Assembly: GCA_937902665.1 (NCBI GenBank) | Contig: CALELM010000074.1 | Span: forward strand, 1-64,000 | DNA from: an uncultured Selenomonadaceae bacterium | GTDB taxonomy: Bacteria; Bacillota; Negativicutes; Selenomonadales; Selenomonadaceae | Reading direction: 5' to 3' | DNA: 64,000 nucleotides | Shown: positions 8,107 through 17,831 of the stretch, piece by piece | How the letters are laid out: the number at the start of each line of letters is the position of its first letter | Numbering within the stretch: the first letter of the stretch is position 1 | Notes under the pieces: model-generated | Databases searched by the model: none | The model's input: only the letters and a program-made list of their open reading frames with translations | What the model was told of the DNA's origin: nothing | Made by a program: the position numbers and the translations under genes

Positions 8107-10188
8107 TTACTGCATCATTGTAGCAACATCGATAATCAATGCAACGCGACCATCACCAAGAACGGTTGCTCCCGAGAACATCTTGAGGCCGTTAAAGAGG
8201 TTGCCCAACGTCTTGATAACGATTTCCTGCTGTCCTATGAGATGATCGACAACGATACCAGCCTTCGATTCCCCTGCATGGACAACCACAACAAAAATCT
8301 CCTCCGAATCCTTCACATGCTCCACCTGCAAGGTCTGTTCCATCCGAATAATAGGAATAATCTCGCCACGAAGAACAATGACTTCCTTGTTCTGCACAGT
8401 CTTGATATCATCCGGCTGAATATTGATCGTGCTGTCAATGGAACCAAGCGGAATCGCATACATCTCCTCCTGAACCTTGACCAGCATTGCCTGAATAATT
8501 GCCAAAGTCAAAGGAAGCTTGATCTTAAACACAGAGCCTTCATCAATCTTCGTCTCAACATCCACATGACCGGAAAGTGCCTCGATCTTGTTCCTGACAA
8601 CGTCCATGCCTACGCCACGGCCGGAAATATCACTGATCTGTTCTGCGGTCGAGAAGCCCGGCAGGAAGATAATGCGTACTGCATCTGCATCATCCAGCTT
8701 GTCTACCTCATCCTGCGTCATCATGCCCTTTTCCACGGCCTTGCGGCGCATCTTGTTCGCATCAATGCCTGCACCATCGTCCGTGACCATGATAACCACA
8801 TTGTTGCCCTCATGACGGGCAATCAAGCCGACCTCACCGACACGAGGCTTTCCTTTGGTTTCACGCACATCTGGAAGCTCCACGCCATGATCCAGGGAAT
8901 TACGCAAAAGATGCATAATCGGATCGCCAATCTCATCAATAACCGTACGATCCAACTCTGTTTCCTCACCCTCAATGGTAAGGTTGATTTCCTTGTTAAG
9001 CTCCTTGGAAACATCTCGCACCATACGAGGGAAACGGTTGAACACCTGACTGACAGGGACCATGCGAACCTTCATAACGATGTTCTGCAAATCTGTCGTA
9101 ACACGATCCATCTGCTCCAAGGTCTCGGTAAGCTCACTGATGCGATGCGTTTGTCCAATCTGTTCCAAACGAACCTTGTTGATAACCAACTCTCCCATGA
9201 GATTCATCAGCGTATCCAGCTTTTCAATATCAACACGCACAGATTGCCCTGCATGGTTCTTCTTTGCAGCAGCAGGAGCAGGAGCAGCAGGCTTCGCCGA
9301 TGCCGGTTTCGCTGCTGGTGCAGCCGCCGGTGCCGGTGCAGCAGCCGGTGCTGGTGCAGCTGCCGCCGGTGCTGGTGCGGCAGCTGGTGCTTCTTTCTTT
9401 TCCGACAGGTCAAGAACCTTGATCTTCACGGTCTCAATCTCAGAAATCGCCATCAAAGCATCCTCAATCTGCTTTTCCTCCGATGCAGTCACGATGATGA
9501 CATCAAAGCTCAAATCAAATTTTTCTTGTTCCAGCTCCTCGGCAACAGGAACCGACTTCACAAGGTCACTCAACTCATCCAGTGCATTCATGACCATGTA
9601 AGAGCGAGCTGATTTCAAAAGGCAAGTTTGCGCAAGGCTTACATGAATATGCATTCCGCGCAATCCCGATGACTGTGCCTGCTTAATAATCTCCTTTTCT
9701 GTATCCGAAAGCTCAATGACAGGCATCTCATCTGCCGCTGAAGCCGTTTCCGCTGGCGCAGCAGCTGCTGCTGGAGCAGGTGCCTCTGCCGCCGCTTTTC
9801 CTGCATCACCTGAAGAAAGAATGCTCAGCTTCTTGACAAGCTCCGACACATCAATAAGATCCTCTGGATCCCCATTTCCTACATTGTCAATCATCTGTTC
9901 CAAAGAGTCCAAGCACTTGAAAAGAACATCTATGATTTCTTCCGTAATTTTCAGCTGCTCATGACGAAGCAGGTCAAGCACGTCCTCCATTTCATGCGTC
10001 AATTCTGCAATCTTCGTGTATCCCATAGTTGCAGACATGCCCTTCAACGTATGCGCATTACGGAAGATTTCGTTCAGAACCGATAAGTCCTCCATATTGT
10101 CTTCGAGACTCAGCAAGCCTTCATTCAGCGATTGCAGATGCTCGTGAGACTCATCCAAAAACATGTCCATATACTGATTGGTATCCAT
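8107..10188 (-). CDS. cheA: Chemotaxis histidine kinase CheA
   Basis: 693 residues with the full CheA layout: P1 with the phosphorylated His46 in RNAHTLKGM, a P2-like region (about 170-260), an Ala/Pro linker of some 50 residues (about 275-325), P3 dimer helices (MNLMGELVINKVRLEQIG), the P4 ATPase with N box (HLLRNSLDHGVE), G1 (VTDDGAGID) and G2 (GRGVGMDVV), and a C-terminal CheW-like P5. It phosphorylates CheY and CheB, both encoded in this cluster. The long low-complexity linker is probably flexible spacing between P2 and P3. Confidence 0.97.
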   Translation of the reverse strand: MDTNQYMDMFLDESHEHLQSLNEGLLSLEDNMEDLSVLNEIFRNAHTLKGMSATMGYTKIAELTHEMEDVLDLLRHEQLKITEEIIDVLFKCLDSLEQMIDNVGNGDPEDLIDVSELVKKLSILSSGDAGKAAAEAPAPAAAAAPAETASAADEMPVIELSDTEKEIIKQAQSSGLRGMHIHVSLAQTCLLKSARSYMVMNALDELSDLVKSVPVAEELEQEKFDLSFDVIIVTASEEKQIEDALMAISEIETVKIKVLDLSEKKEAPAAAPAPAAAAPAPAAAPAPAAAPAAKPASAKPAAPAPAAAKKNHAGQSVRVDIEKLDTLMNLMGELVINKVRLEQIGQTHRISELTETLEQMDRVTTDLQNIVMKVRMVPVSQVFNRFPRMVRDVSKELNKEINLTIEGEETELDRTVIDEIGDPIMHLLRNSLDHGVELPDVRETKGKPRVGEVGLIARHEGNNVVIMVTDDGAGIDANKMRRKAVEKGMMTQDEVDKLDDADAVRIIFLPGFSTAEQISDISGRGVGMDVVRNKIEALSGHVDVETKIDEGSVFKIKLPLTLAIIQAMLVKVQEEMYAIPLGSIDSTINIQPDDIKTVQNKEVIVLRGEIIPIIRMEQTLQVEHVKDSEEIFVVVVHAGESKAGIVVDHLIGQQEIVIKTLGNLFNGLKMFSGATVLGDGRVALIIDVATMMQ

Positions 10189-10210
10189 TTGTATTCCCCC
10201 TACATCCTTC

Positions 10211-11437
10211 CTATTTTTTTACCGCTTCGACAATTGCTAACGCAATATCCTGCACAGGCTGAATCTCGTCTGCCAAGCCAGCCTCAACAACTGCCTTTGG
10301 CATCCCATAGATAACAGAGGTTTCTTCATTCTGCGCTATGCTGTACCCACCATGCGCCTTGATCTTCTTCATGCCCTCGCAGCCATCGCATCCCATCCCA
10401 GTCATAATGACTGCCACAAGATCCTTTCCAAACTGCGCTGCAGAATCATACATGACGTTCACTGCAGGACGATGACTCCCCACCGGAGGATCTTGGCTGA
10501 GAACGATCTTCCGCTTGCTAAGGTCAGATTCAATCCTCAAGTGATAATCCCCTGGTGCTATATAAACATGGCCAGGCTCGATCAGCTCATCGTTTTCAGC
10601 TTCCTTCACGGAAACTGCCGAGATAGCATTCAACCGATTGGCCAATGATTTCGTAAACCCTGCCGGCATATGCTGGACAACGACCACCCCGCAAGGAAGA
10701 TTTCCCGGTAGCCGGGTAATTACATTCTGCAATGCCTGAGGTCCTCCTGTTGACGTACCGATCACGACCAGTTTCTTGCTTTCTGCCCGAAAATCTCCCA
10801 CTGCAACAGGCTTTGCGCTCGCTGGCGGCACTGGAACATTCTTTTTTCGCTGCAGCAACGGATTTTCCCTTTTCGCAAACCTACCCTTAGGAGATTCCTT
10901 TGGAGCAGGCTGCACTGCCTGCTGAGGCTTCCATCCTGTCCTTTGCGGCATCTCAACACGATGCATTACAGGCTCTGCTGGACGCTTCTGAAATTCCGTT
11001 TCCTTGATCCTTGAAGAAGCTCCACTTGTCCCAATGCGCCTTGGTACAGCCTTGGCCGCATTCCTGCATTTCAACAGGATATCATCTTCAATCGTGTCGA
11101 TCTTAGAAACAGAACCCCCTGCCTTGCTCAAAAAATCCACGGCACCAAGGCTCAGTGCCTTAATGGTTGCCTCTGTTCCTTCCTGCGTCAGGCTGCTGAA
11201 CACCACGACTGGCGTTGGGCACTCATCCATGATAACCGCCAGCGCACTCAAGCCATCCATGACAGGCATGTTCACGTCCATAGTTATCAGGTCCGGTTTT
11301 AGGTTCTTCGCCTTATCTACAGCTTCCTTCCCATTTTTTGCTGTATCTACAACTTCAAAATCAGATTGTCTTCGAAATAAGTCTGACAAAACTTTTCGCA
11401 TGAATGCAGAATCATCAGCAATCAATACGCGAATCAC
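10211..11437 (-). CDS. cheB: Receptor methylesterase/deamidase CheB
   Basis: 408 residues. An N-terminal receiver (VLIADDSAFMRK; phospho-acceptor Asp in LITMDVNMPVMDG), a linker of about 100 residues rich in Pro, Lys and Arg, and a C-terminal methylesterase with catalytic Ser (GTSTGGPQ), His (VVQHMPAGF) and Asp (MTGMGCDGCEG). It demethylates receptors during adaptation when phosphorylated by CheA. I start it at the GTG at 11437, where AGAGAGGTGAG gives the ribosome site and the receiver begins at once. No cheR is seen in the window. Confidence 0.95.
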   Translation of the reverse strand: MIRVLIADDSAFMRKVLSDLFRRQSDFEVVDTAKNGKEAVDKAKNLKPDLITMDVNMPVMDGLSALAVIMDECPTPVVVFSSLTQEGTEATIKALSLGAVDFLSKAGGSVSKIDTIEDDILLKCRNAAKAVPRRIGTSGASSRIKETEFQKRPAEPVMHRVEMPQRTGWKPQQAVQPAPKESPKGRFAKRENPLLQRKKNVPVPPASAKPVAVGDFRAESKKLVVIGTSTGGPQALQNVITRLPGNLPCGVVVVQHMPAGFTKSLANRLNAISAVSVKEAENDELIEPGHVYIAPGDYHLRIESDLSKRKIVLSQDPPVGSHRPAVNVMYDSAAQFGKDLVAVIMTGMGCDGCEGMKKIKAHGGYSIAQNEETSVIYGMPKAVVEAGLADEIQPVQDIALAIVEAVKK

Positions 11438-11486
11438 CCTGCTCACCTCTCTATCCAAGTATTTGAGAAACAAACGCTACTCTCCG

Positions 11487-12173
11487 TTATGCTAACGGAA
11501 CCCCTTTTGCCAGCGTCTTTCTCTGCACTGCGAATAAATACCTCACAATTTTATTCATATCTGCTGGCGATAGCTGCTCAAAATGAGCACCCACATAATA
11601 ATTCACTATGCCGTCAGCCCGTGTGATTCTTGTGCAGCGCACCAAGCGGCTCATAACCTCCAGCGTTCCAACCTCAGGAATCTCACAGAGCTCCAAACCA
11701 GCCATAGTCCCCTCCTTGACTGGCTCATTCATGACAAACCCTACGCCATTCCCGCTCAGGTCAACAGTCCTGGTCTCCAAAGGATTTCCAATATGCCCTT
11801 CCTCATCCACCAATTTCACCTTGATGCGATGCGTGATCCGCACGCGGAAGAACTCCCGGTTCTGGCAGTACTCCGCTTTTTCCGGAAAGGAAAGATTCCA
11901 CACAGGAATCCCATTTTCCAATCTGCCATTGGATTTGATCACCGCAGAAAACTTGTACCTGCTCTCCGAGCCAAGTGTTTGCGCAAAAACCCTTTCGCCC
12001 TTGCCCAAGACGACTGGAACTCGTTGGCTCGTCATCGGCATATCCACAACGATACTGTTTTCTGTCAATTCTTCAATACGACTGAGGTATTTCTCCCCAT
12101 CATCGCCAACCGTGAATTCGACACGCTGACCAACTTTCAAAACATCCTTCGCTTTTATTGATTCGCCCGCCAT
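11487..12173 (-). CDS. PilZ/YcgR-type c-di-GMP flagellar brake
   Basis: 228 residues: an N-terminal YcgR-like beta domain (about 1-105), then PilZ. The c-di-GMP motifs are present: NREFFRVRI carries RxxxR and DLSGNGVGF carries (D/N)xSxxG. Such proteins bind c-di-GMP and slow the motor or block switching (YcgR in enterics, YpfA/DgrA in Bacillus). It lies between flhG and cheB, a common place in Firmicutes. The domain call is firm; a brake role follows from family and location. Confidence 0.9.
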   Translation of the reverse strand: MAGESIKAKDVLKVGQRVEFTVGDDGEKYLSRIEELTENSIVVDMPMTSQRVPVVLGKGERVFAQTLGSESRYKFSAVIKSNGRLENGIPVWNLSFPEKAEYCQNREFFRVRITHRIKVKLVDEEGHIGNPLETRTVDLSGNGVGFVMNEPVKEGTMAGLELCEIPEVGTLEVMSRLVRCTRITRADGIVNYYVGAHFEQLSPADMNKIVRYLFAVQRKTLAKGVPLA

Positions 12174-12193
12174 GCAAAAGTTCCTCCATTATT

Positions 12194-13102
12194 TTACGAA
12201 AAATTAAAAATTTGTTGCAAAAAACCTTTCCAACCCCTTTTTACGTCCATTTTTTTGCCGTAAAGCAGCTGGTTTGCCATTGCAATCACGCATTTTGATG
12301 CAAGCGAGCCGGAATTCATCACCAAGAATGGCTGCTGCCTGCGAACTGCTCCCATGACATTCCTGTCCTCGAAAATATACCCTGCGCATGCAATATCCAT
12401 TTTCAAAAACTTTTGTGATGTCCTTTGAAGCTTCGACACAACCTCCTGACTTTCCTCCCTATCATAGACACGATTCACAACTAGCTTTATATTTTTATTT
12501 GCCGCATACATACTGTACGCCTTCATAACGGCATACGCATCTGTAAGTGCCGTAGGCTCCGGAGTCGTGATCAAGAGTACCTCATCCGCCGCAAGAATAA
12601 ATTCCATGACGTTCTTTCCAAGCCCTGCACCGGTATCCACTAAAATAATATCTGCTATTTTTTCGCAATCACTGAGCTTCTGCATGAGCAGCTGACGCTC
12701 CGCAACAGAAAAATCGCCTGCCTTTTCAATCCCTGAACCGCCAGAAATGTACGTTATCCCATACGGCCCATGGACTAAAACATCTTGCAAGGTCACACCA
12801 TCTTCCAAAAGATTCAGTAAATGGTAGCGAGACATGCTGCCAAGCACCACATCAACATTTGCCATGCCAAGATCCGCATCTATCACCAAGACACGCTGCC
12901 CGGCTTCATGGAGCGCAATCGCAAGATTCACCGTGAGGTTTGTCTTGCCAACGCCGCCCTTTCCGCTCGTCACGGCAATCACTCGAGTCGTATGTTCCTC
13001 TTTATCAAAGAAATTTCCCGAATTTCTCCCTGCCAGCAAAGACTGCGCCCCGTAATCTGACTTGTCCTCTATCAGCTCTCTGAGCCTCGATGCCTGATCC
13101 AT
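12194..13102 (-). CDS. flhG: Flagellar number regulator FlhG (MinD-like ATPase)
   Basis: 302 residues with the deviant Walker A of MinD/ParA proteins (VTSGKGGVGKTNLT, near residue 45), the ADLGMANVD switch I region and DIILVDTGAGLG as Walker B. A conserved N-terminal stretch (DQASRLRELIE) before the ATPase matches the FlhG helix that stimulates the FlhF GTPase. FlhF and FlhG together set flagellar number and location. It begins 4 bases after flhF. Confidence 0.95.
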   Translation of the reverse strand: MDQASRLRELIEDKSDYGAQSLLAGRNSGNFFDKEEHTTRVIAVTSGKGGVGKTNLTVNLAIALHEAGQRVLVIDADLGMANVDVVLGSMSRYHLLNLLEDGVTLQDVLVHGPYGITYISGGSGIEKAGDFSVAERQLLMQKLSDCEKIADIILVDTGAGLGKNVMEFILAADEVLLITTPEPTALTDAYAVMKAYSMYAANKNIKLVVNRVYDREESQEVVSKLQRTSQKFLKMDIACAGYIFEDRNVMGAVRRQQPFLVMNSGSLASKCVIAMANQLLYGKKMDVKRGWKGFLQQIFNFS

Positions 13103-13106
13103 CCTA

Positions 13107-14588
13107 TCATTCCCTCAACAATAAATCGGCCAGCTTCTCTGCACTCGCCGGAAAAATATCATCCGGCACGCTTTGACCATATGCCAAATAAGATAATGAA
13201 ATGTCCTTCCCACACAGCAGGTTGGGTATGATTCCAAGAGAACGCGTTTCATCTACCTTCGTGAAAATAACACGATTTGGCTTGCACGATGAAAACTTGT
13301 CCATAATATCCGCAACATCCCTGTCCTTTGTCGTTGCACTGATCACCAAATGCTTTTCGATACGGGAATTTGCCTTCAGCAGCCGTTGCAGCTCGTCCAT
13401 CTGATACTCGTTATGCTGGCTCCTGCCCGCCGTATCGATCAAAATCAACTGCTTTTTCTCATGCTTCCGAATTGCCACGCGAAGCTCATCCGGCGTATAA
13501 ACGATTTCCAGCGGAAGTCCTATGATATCGGAATAGGTCTTTAGCTGCTCCACCGCTGAAATGCGATACGTATCTGCGGTAATCAAGGCTGCGCTCACGC
13601 CTTGCTCCAGTACAAACCTTGCCGCAATCTTTGCCAAGGTTGTCGTCTTCCCTACGCCAGTCGGTCCAATCAGCGCCACAATCCGTGTTCCCCGACCGGG
13701 AAGCGCTATTCCCTCAGAGAAATTCATCGAACGCTGCAAATAATCCGTCAAAATCTCCCGTGCCTCAGAAGAATAAGCTTCCACAAGAGTTTCCCCTGCC
13801 CCCAAGGTCGCTGCCATTTCATTCAGAAACGCATCCTCCACGCCCTGTCGCTGGAGAGCCTCCTGCAAAGTCAAAACATTCTGGGAAGTACCCTTGCTCA
13901 TCATCTGCGCAAGCATGGCCTTCATCTGCGCAAGCTCATTTTCCAGCTTCTGTATTTTTTCCTGCTCTTCAGGTATCGCAGAAGCTGTTTCAGATTCCAA
14001 ATTCTCTTCTGAATCTTTCGATTCTTCTTCCAACAATCCTGCAGACTGCTTTTCTTCCGCCAGCTCCTTGCTTGCTGGGGCAGAAAAGCTTTCTGCTTTC
14101 CATATTCTTGGCTTTTGCGGAGGGCTTTGCTCTGCCTCTTTCAAGAGAGAATCATAAAAATCCTTCCCTAAGCTTGGCTTTCCCACAGTTCCTGCTGGAT
14201 TTGCCGCGGCCAACGGGTCGGTCCCAAAGGAGGGAAATTCTGGTTTCTGTATAATGGGAGCCTCCGGCACTGCACCAAGCTCTGCTGATTTCGCTGCCAT
14301 TTCTACACCAGTTTCCGTGCCATGTGTCTTGTACTGGGACAACACGGAATTGGGAAGTACGGGACCTGCGGTTTTCGCCTTTGTTCCCGTATCCTTTTTT
14401 TCCTTCGGTTTCGATGACTTTTCCTCTACAGCAGCCGTCACTTCCACAATCTCCTTGCTGCCATAGCCCAAAAATCCGCCTTCCTTATATTTCTTGGTAT
14501 GCAGGATTACTGCATCTATGCCAAGCTCTTCCTTTACCTGCTCCATAGCTTCCTTCATCGTAGGAGCCTTAAAGACCTTTATCTGCAC
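13107..14588 (-). CDS. flhF: Flagellar SRP-like GTPase FlhF
   Basis: 493 residues starting at GTG with the FlhF N-terminus (MQIKVFKAPTMKEAMEQV), a long variable B region (about 75-225), an N domain, and the SRP-type GTPase: ALIGPTGVGKTTTLAKIA (G1, near residue 310), LIDTAGRS (G3) and TKVDETRSLG (G4). It places the first basal-body parts at the assembly site. The start follows the flhA stop directly, so translation is coupled. Confidence 0.95.
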   Translation of the reverse strand: MQIKVFKAPTMKEAMEQVKEELGIDAVILHTKKYKEGGFLGYGSKEIVEVTAAVEEKSSKPKEKKDTGTKAKTAGPVLPNSVLSQYKTHGTETGVEMAAKSAELGAVPEAPIIQKPEFPSFGTDPLAAANPAGTVGKPSLGKDFYDSLLKEAEQSPPQKPRIWKAESFSAPASKELAEEKQSAGLLEEESKDSEENLESETASAIPEEQEKIQKLENELAQMKAMLAQMMSKGTSQNVLTLQEALQRQGVEDAFLNEMAATLGAGETLVEAYSSEAREILTDYLQRSMNFSEGIALPGRGTRIVALIGPTGVGKTTTLAKIAARFVLEQGVSAALITADTYRISAVEQLKTYSDIIGLPLEIVYTPDELRVAIRKHEKKQLILIDTAGRSQHNEYQMDELQRLLKANSRIEKHLVISATTKDRDVADIMDKFSSCKPNRVIFTKVDETRSLGIIPNLLCGKDISLSYLAYGQSVPDDIFPASAEKLADLLLRE

Positions 14589-16676
14589 TTAAATGCTCAC
14601 CACCCCAAGAATCTGTATCTCCACACTCTGCTCAATCTCTGCATGCGAAAGGACGATAAGTCCCGGAACAGAACGTTCCACCAATTTCCTGAAATAAAGC
14701 CTTACAGCTGGACTTGTCAAAACAACAGGCTGATATCCCATGTTCGTCAGCTTTTCCAATTCTGTATTCAAGTTGTCAACTAATCTCTGCATAGAATCCG
14801 GATCCAAGCTTACATAAGAGCCATGATCCGTTCGCTGCACGCCTCCTGCAATACGATTCTCCAGCGGCGGTGCCAAGGTAATGCATGGCAGGATATTATT
14901 CTGCACATTCTGCTGCGTAATCTGCCTAGCCATTGCATGACGGACATATTCCGTGAGAATCTCCGTATCCTTCGTTGCCCGTGCATAATCCGCAAGAACC
15001 TCCAGTATCGTAGCCATGTCCCTGATGGACACCCTCTCCCTCAGGAGATTTGCAAGTACCTTCTGGATTTCTCCAACATTCATAAGCTCAGGAACTACTT
15101 CTTCCACAAGAGACGCATTCGTCTTCTTGAGATTATCCACAAGGTTCTGTGTCTCCTGACGGCCGAGAATCTCGTCTGCATGCGCCTTGATAACCTCCGT
15201 CAAGTGCGTTGCAAGTACGGAAACGGCATCCACGACCGTGTACCCATTCAGCTCTGCCTGTTCCCTTTCAGCCTCTGGAATCCAAAGGGCAGGAAGCCCA
15301 AATGCCGGCTCTACGGTCTCAATTCCCGGAACCTCCTCAAACACAGTGCCTGAATTCATTGCAAGATAGTGATCCAGCATCAGCTCGCCCTTTGCAATCT
15401 CAATACCCTTAAGCTTGATAATGTATGCATTCGGCTTGATCTGAATATTGTCACGAATACGGATGGTAGGAACAACAAGACCTAGCTCCAAGGCACACTG
15501 CCGACGTATCATGACGATACGATCCAAAAGATCTCCGCCCTGCCCGGTATCAACCAAAGGAATCAAGCTGTAACCAATCTCAAGTTCCATGGGATCCACC
15601 TGCAAGAGCGATACAATATTCTCCGGACGTGTTGCCTCCTCCTTTGCTCTCGCCTTTTTTTCGACCTTCGTTGTTTCCGCTGACTTTTCCTCACGCTTCT
15701 GCAAGCTCTTTCCAATGAGGAAACAGAACACGGAAAGACATGCAAACGGAACACCTGGAAGACCCGGAACAAGTGCCAAGAAAAGAAGAACCCCCGCTAT
15801 GATGAAATAGATACGCTCATTGCGTATTAGCTGCCCCACAATATCCGCACCGAGATTGCCCTCGGAAGCTGCGCGCGTAACAATAACGCCAGTTGCCGTA
15901 GAAATGAGCAATGCCGGAATCTGGCTGACAAGCCCCTCACCGACTGTCAGGAGCGTATACTGCTGAAGTGCCTGCAAGGCTTCCATATTCCTCTGCACCA
16001 TGCCAATAACAAACCCACCGGAAATATTGATCATCATGATGATAATCGCAGCAATGGCATCTCCCTTGACAAACTTGGAAGCACCGTCCATTGCTCCGAA
16101 GAAATCAGCCTCCCGCTGTACCTTCTCGCGGCGGATCTTCGCTTCCTCATCAGTTATCGCCCCTTGGTTCAGGTCCGCATCAATGGACATCTGCTTTCCT
16201 GGCATTGCATCCAATGTGAAACGTGCCGATACCTCAGCAACACGCTCCGAGCCTTTCGTGATAACGATGAAGTTAATGATAACGAGGATGACGAACATAA
16301 TGAAGCCCACCACTGCATTACCGCCGACAACGAAATTACCAAAGGACGTAATGACCTCACCGGCGTAACCGTTCAGCAAGATCAGTCGTGTCGATGAAAT
16401 ATTCAACGCCAAGCGAAACAAAGTAGTCACCAAAAGCAGTGACGGAAACACCGATAAATCCAATGCTTCTTCATTGTAAATGGTCGAGATAACAATTACC
16501 AAAGCCGCAGTAATATTGACGCAGATCAACAAATCCAAGAGAAGCGTCGGGAGCGGTATAATCATCATAATAACGATTGTCACAATCGCCAATGCAATGA
16601 ATATATCGCTGTATTTCTTTATCGCATTAACAGGTCCGCCAGCGCCATGCACGGCGATTCCTTGTGGTTCTGCCAT
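14589..16676 (-). CDS. flhA: Flagellar export gate protein FlhA
   Basis: 695 residues: eight hydrophobic helices in the first 320 residues with the family FHIPEP-like core region (RFTLDAMPGKQMSIDADLN), a linker with many Lys/Glu, and a cytoplasmic C-terminal domain that docks chaperones and substrates (DAVSVLATHLTEVIK, RIAGGVQRTDHG). It forms the nonameric ring of the type III export gate. flhB is 18 bases upstream and flhF abuts downstream. Confidence 0.97.
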   Translation of the reverse strand: MAEPQGIAVHGAGGPVNAIKKYSDIFIALAIVTIVIMMIIPLPTLLLDLLICVNITAALVIVISTIYNEEALDLSVFPSLLLVTTLFRLALNISSTRLILLNGYAGEVITSFGNFVVGGNAVVGFIMFVILVIINFIVITKGSERVAEVSARFTLDAMPGKQMSIDADLNQGAITDEEAKIRREKVQREADFFGAMDGASKFVKGDAIAAIIIMMINISGGFVIGMVQRNMEALQALQQYTLLTVGEGLVSQIPALLISTATGVIVTRAASEGNLGADIVGQLIRNERIYFIIAGVLLFLALVPGLPGVPFACLSVFCFLIGKSLQKREEKSAETTKVEKKARAKEEATRPENIVSLLQVDPMELEIGYSLIPLVDTGQGGDLLDRIVMIRRQCALELGLVVPTIRIRDNIQIKPNAYIIKLKGIEIAKGELMLDHYLAMNSGTVFEEVPGIETVEPAFGLPALWIPEAEREQAELNGYTVVDAVSVLATHLTEVIKAHADEILGRQETQNLVDNLKKTNASLVEEVVPELMNVGEIQKVLANLLRERVSIRDMATILEVLADYARATKDTEILTEYVRHAMARQITQQNVQNNILPCITLAPPLENRIAGGVQRTDHGSYVSLDPDSMQRLVDNLNTELEKLTNMGYQPVVLTSPAVRLYFRKLVERSVPGLIVLSHAEIEQSVEIQILGVVSI

Positions 16677-16694
16677 TCGAATAACTCCTTACCA

Positions 16695-17831
16695 TCATGC
16701 GTATCCATATTTTCTTTGTTTCAGCCGATACACATAAGCCAAAACCTCTGCCACTGCCTGAAAAAGCTCTCTGGGAACCATTCCCCCAACTTCGACAGCA
16801 GCATAAAGCGCCCGAGCCAGAGGCTTGTTCTCCACAACCGGCACATCGTGGTCACGAGCAATGCTTTTTATCTTCTGCGCTACAAAATCCTGTCCCTTTG
16901 CCACAACAACAGGAGCCTCCATCCCCTTCGTATACTGAAGGGCTACTGCAAAATGCGTTGGATTCGTCACGATAACATCAGCCTTTGGAACTTCCTTCAT
17001 CATGCGCGACATCGCCATCTGGCGCTGTTTCTGCTTAATCTTTCCCTTGATCTGAGGATCTCCTTCGGACTGCTTCATTTCGTCCTTTACTTCCTGCTTC
17101 GTCATCTTCAGATCCTGCGTTGTCTGCCACTTCTGGTACATAAAATCCAAAACACCCAATACAATAATGACCCCTACCACCTGAAAAACCATGCTGAACA
17201 AAATCTTTGCGATCTCACGCAGGCTGGTAGACAGATCATAATAAATGAACTGGGGCATAAACGGAATCTCGTCTTTTAAATAACGATAAATAAAAAAACC
17301 TATAATTGCAATTTTCAAAAGAGATTTCAAAAGCTCGACCAGACTTCTCTTGGAAAACATCCTTCCAAATCCGTTGATAGGATTCAGCTTGTCCAGCTTA
17401 AAGCCGATCGTCTCTGTACTGAAATTAAGCCCTACCTGATAAAAATTTATTACCAGACCAATCAGCATAATAGCCAGCATAATGGGAAACGCTGTCTTTG
17501 CCAAAAGCAACACCATACCAATAAACAGCTGCACGATTGTTTCCGTATCTATCGTCTGCTGAAGATGCCCGTATATGTATATCGTATAATTCGCAATCTC
17601 AGCATAGATATGCTCCCACATTGCCTTCACGACAAAGAACCCAATCAAAAGAACAAATGCTGTTGTCAGCTCTTGGCTTCTTGCCACCTGCCCCTTCTTC
17701 TTCGCATCCTCACGCTTTTTGCCTGTAGGCTCCTCCGTTTTTTCAGCAAAAAGCTGAAGGTCAAAGGAAAAGCAGGGAGCACTTCTCTCCCCCCTATTGC
17801 ATAGCTTGAAGGGCAGCAGAGATATTGCCAT
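16695..17831 (-). CDS. flhB: Flagellar export switch protein FlhB
   Basis: About 378 residues by this start. The family N-terminus FDLQLFAEKTEEPTGKK is clear, followed by four membrane helices and the autocleavage site NPTH (VIVTNPTHFAVALQY), which switches export specificity from rod-hook to filament. The start is uncertain. A strong AGGGGGGAGAG lies right before the conserved part, but the codon at the expected place is AGT, and the nearest GTG is out of frame. The only in-frame ATG choices lie upstream inside fliR (this one at 17831) and lack a ribosome site. Confidence 0.9.
   Translation of the reverse strand: MAISLLPFKLCNRGERSAPCFSFDLQLFAEKTEEPTGKKREDAKKKGQVARSQELTTAFVLLIGFFVVKAMWEHIYAEIANYTIYIYGHLQQTIDTETIVQLFIGMVLLLAKTAFPIMLAIMLIGLVINFYQVGLNFSTETIGFKLDKLNPINGFGRMFSKRSLVELLKSLLKIAIIGFFIYRYLKDEIPFMPQFIYYDLSTSLREIAKILFSMVFQVVGVIIVLGVLDFMYQKWQTTQDLKMTKQEVKDEMKQSEGDPQIKGKIKQKQRQMAMSRMMKEVPKADVIVTNPTHFAVALQYTKGMEAPVVVAKGQDFVAQKIKSIARDHDVPVVENKPLARALYAAVEVGGMVPRELFQAVAEVLAYVYRLKQRKYGYA

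Noticed and set aside
8047..9612. 521-codon plus-strand frame
   Set aside because: Lies opposite cheA and has low-complexity, His/Asn/Arg-rich sequence typical of an antisense shadow.
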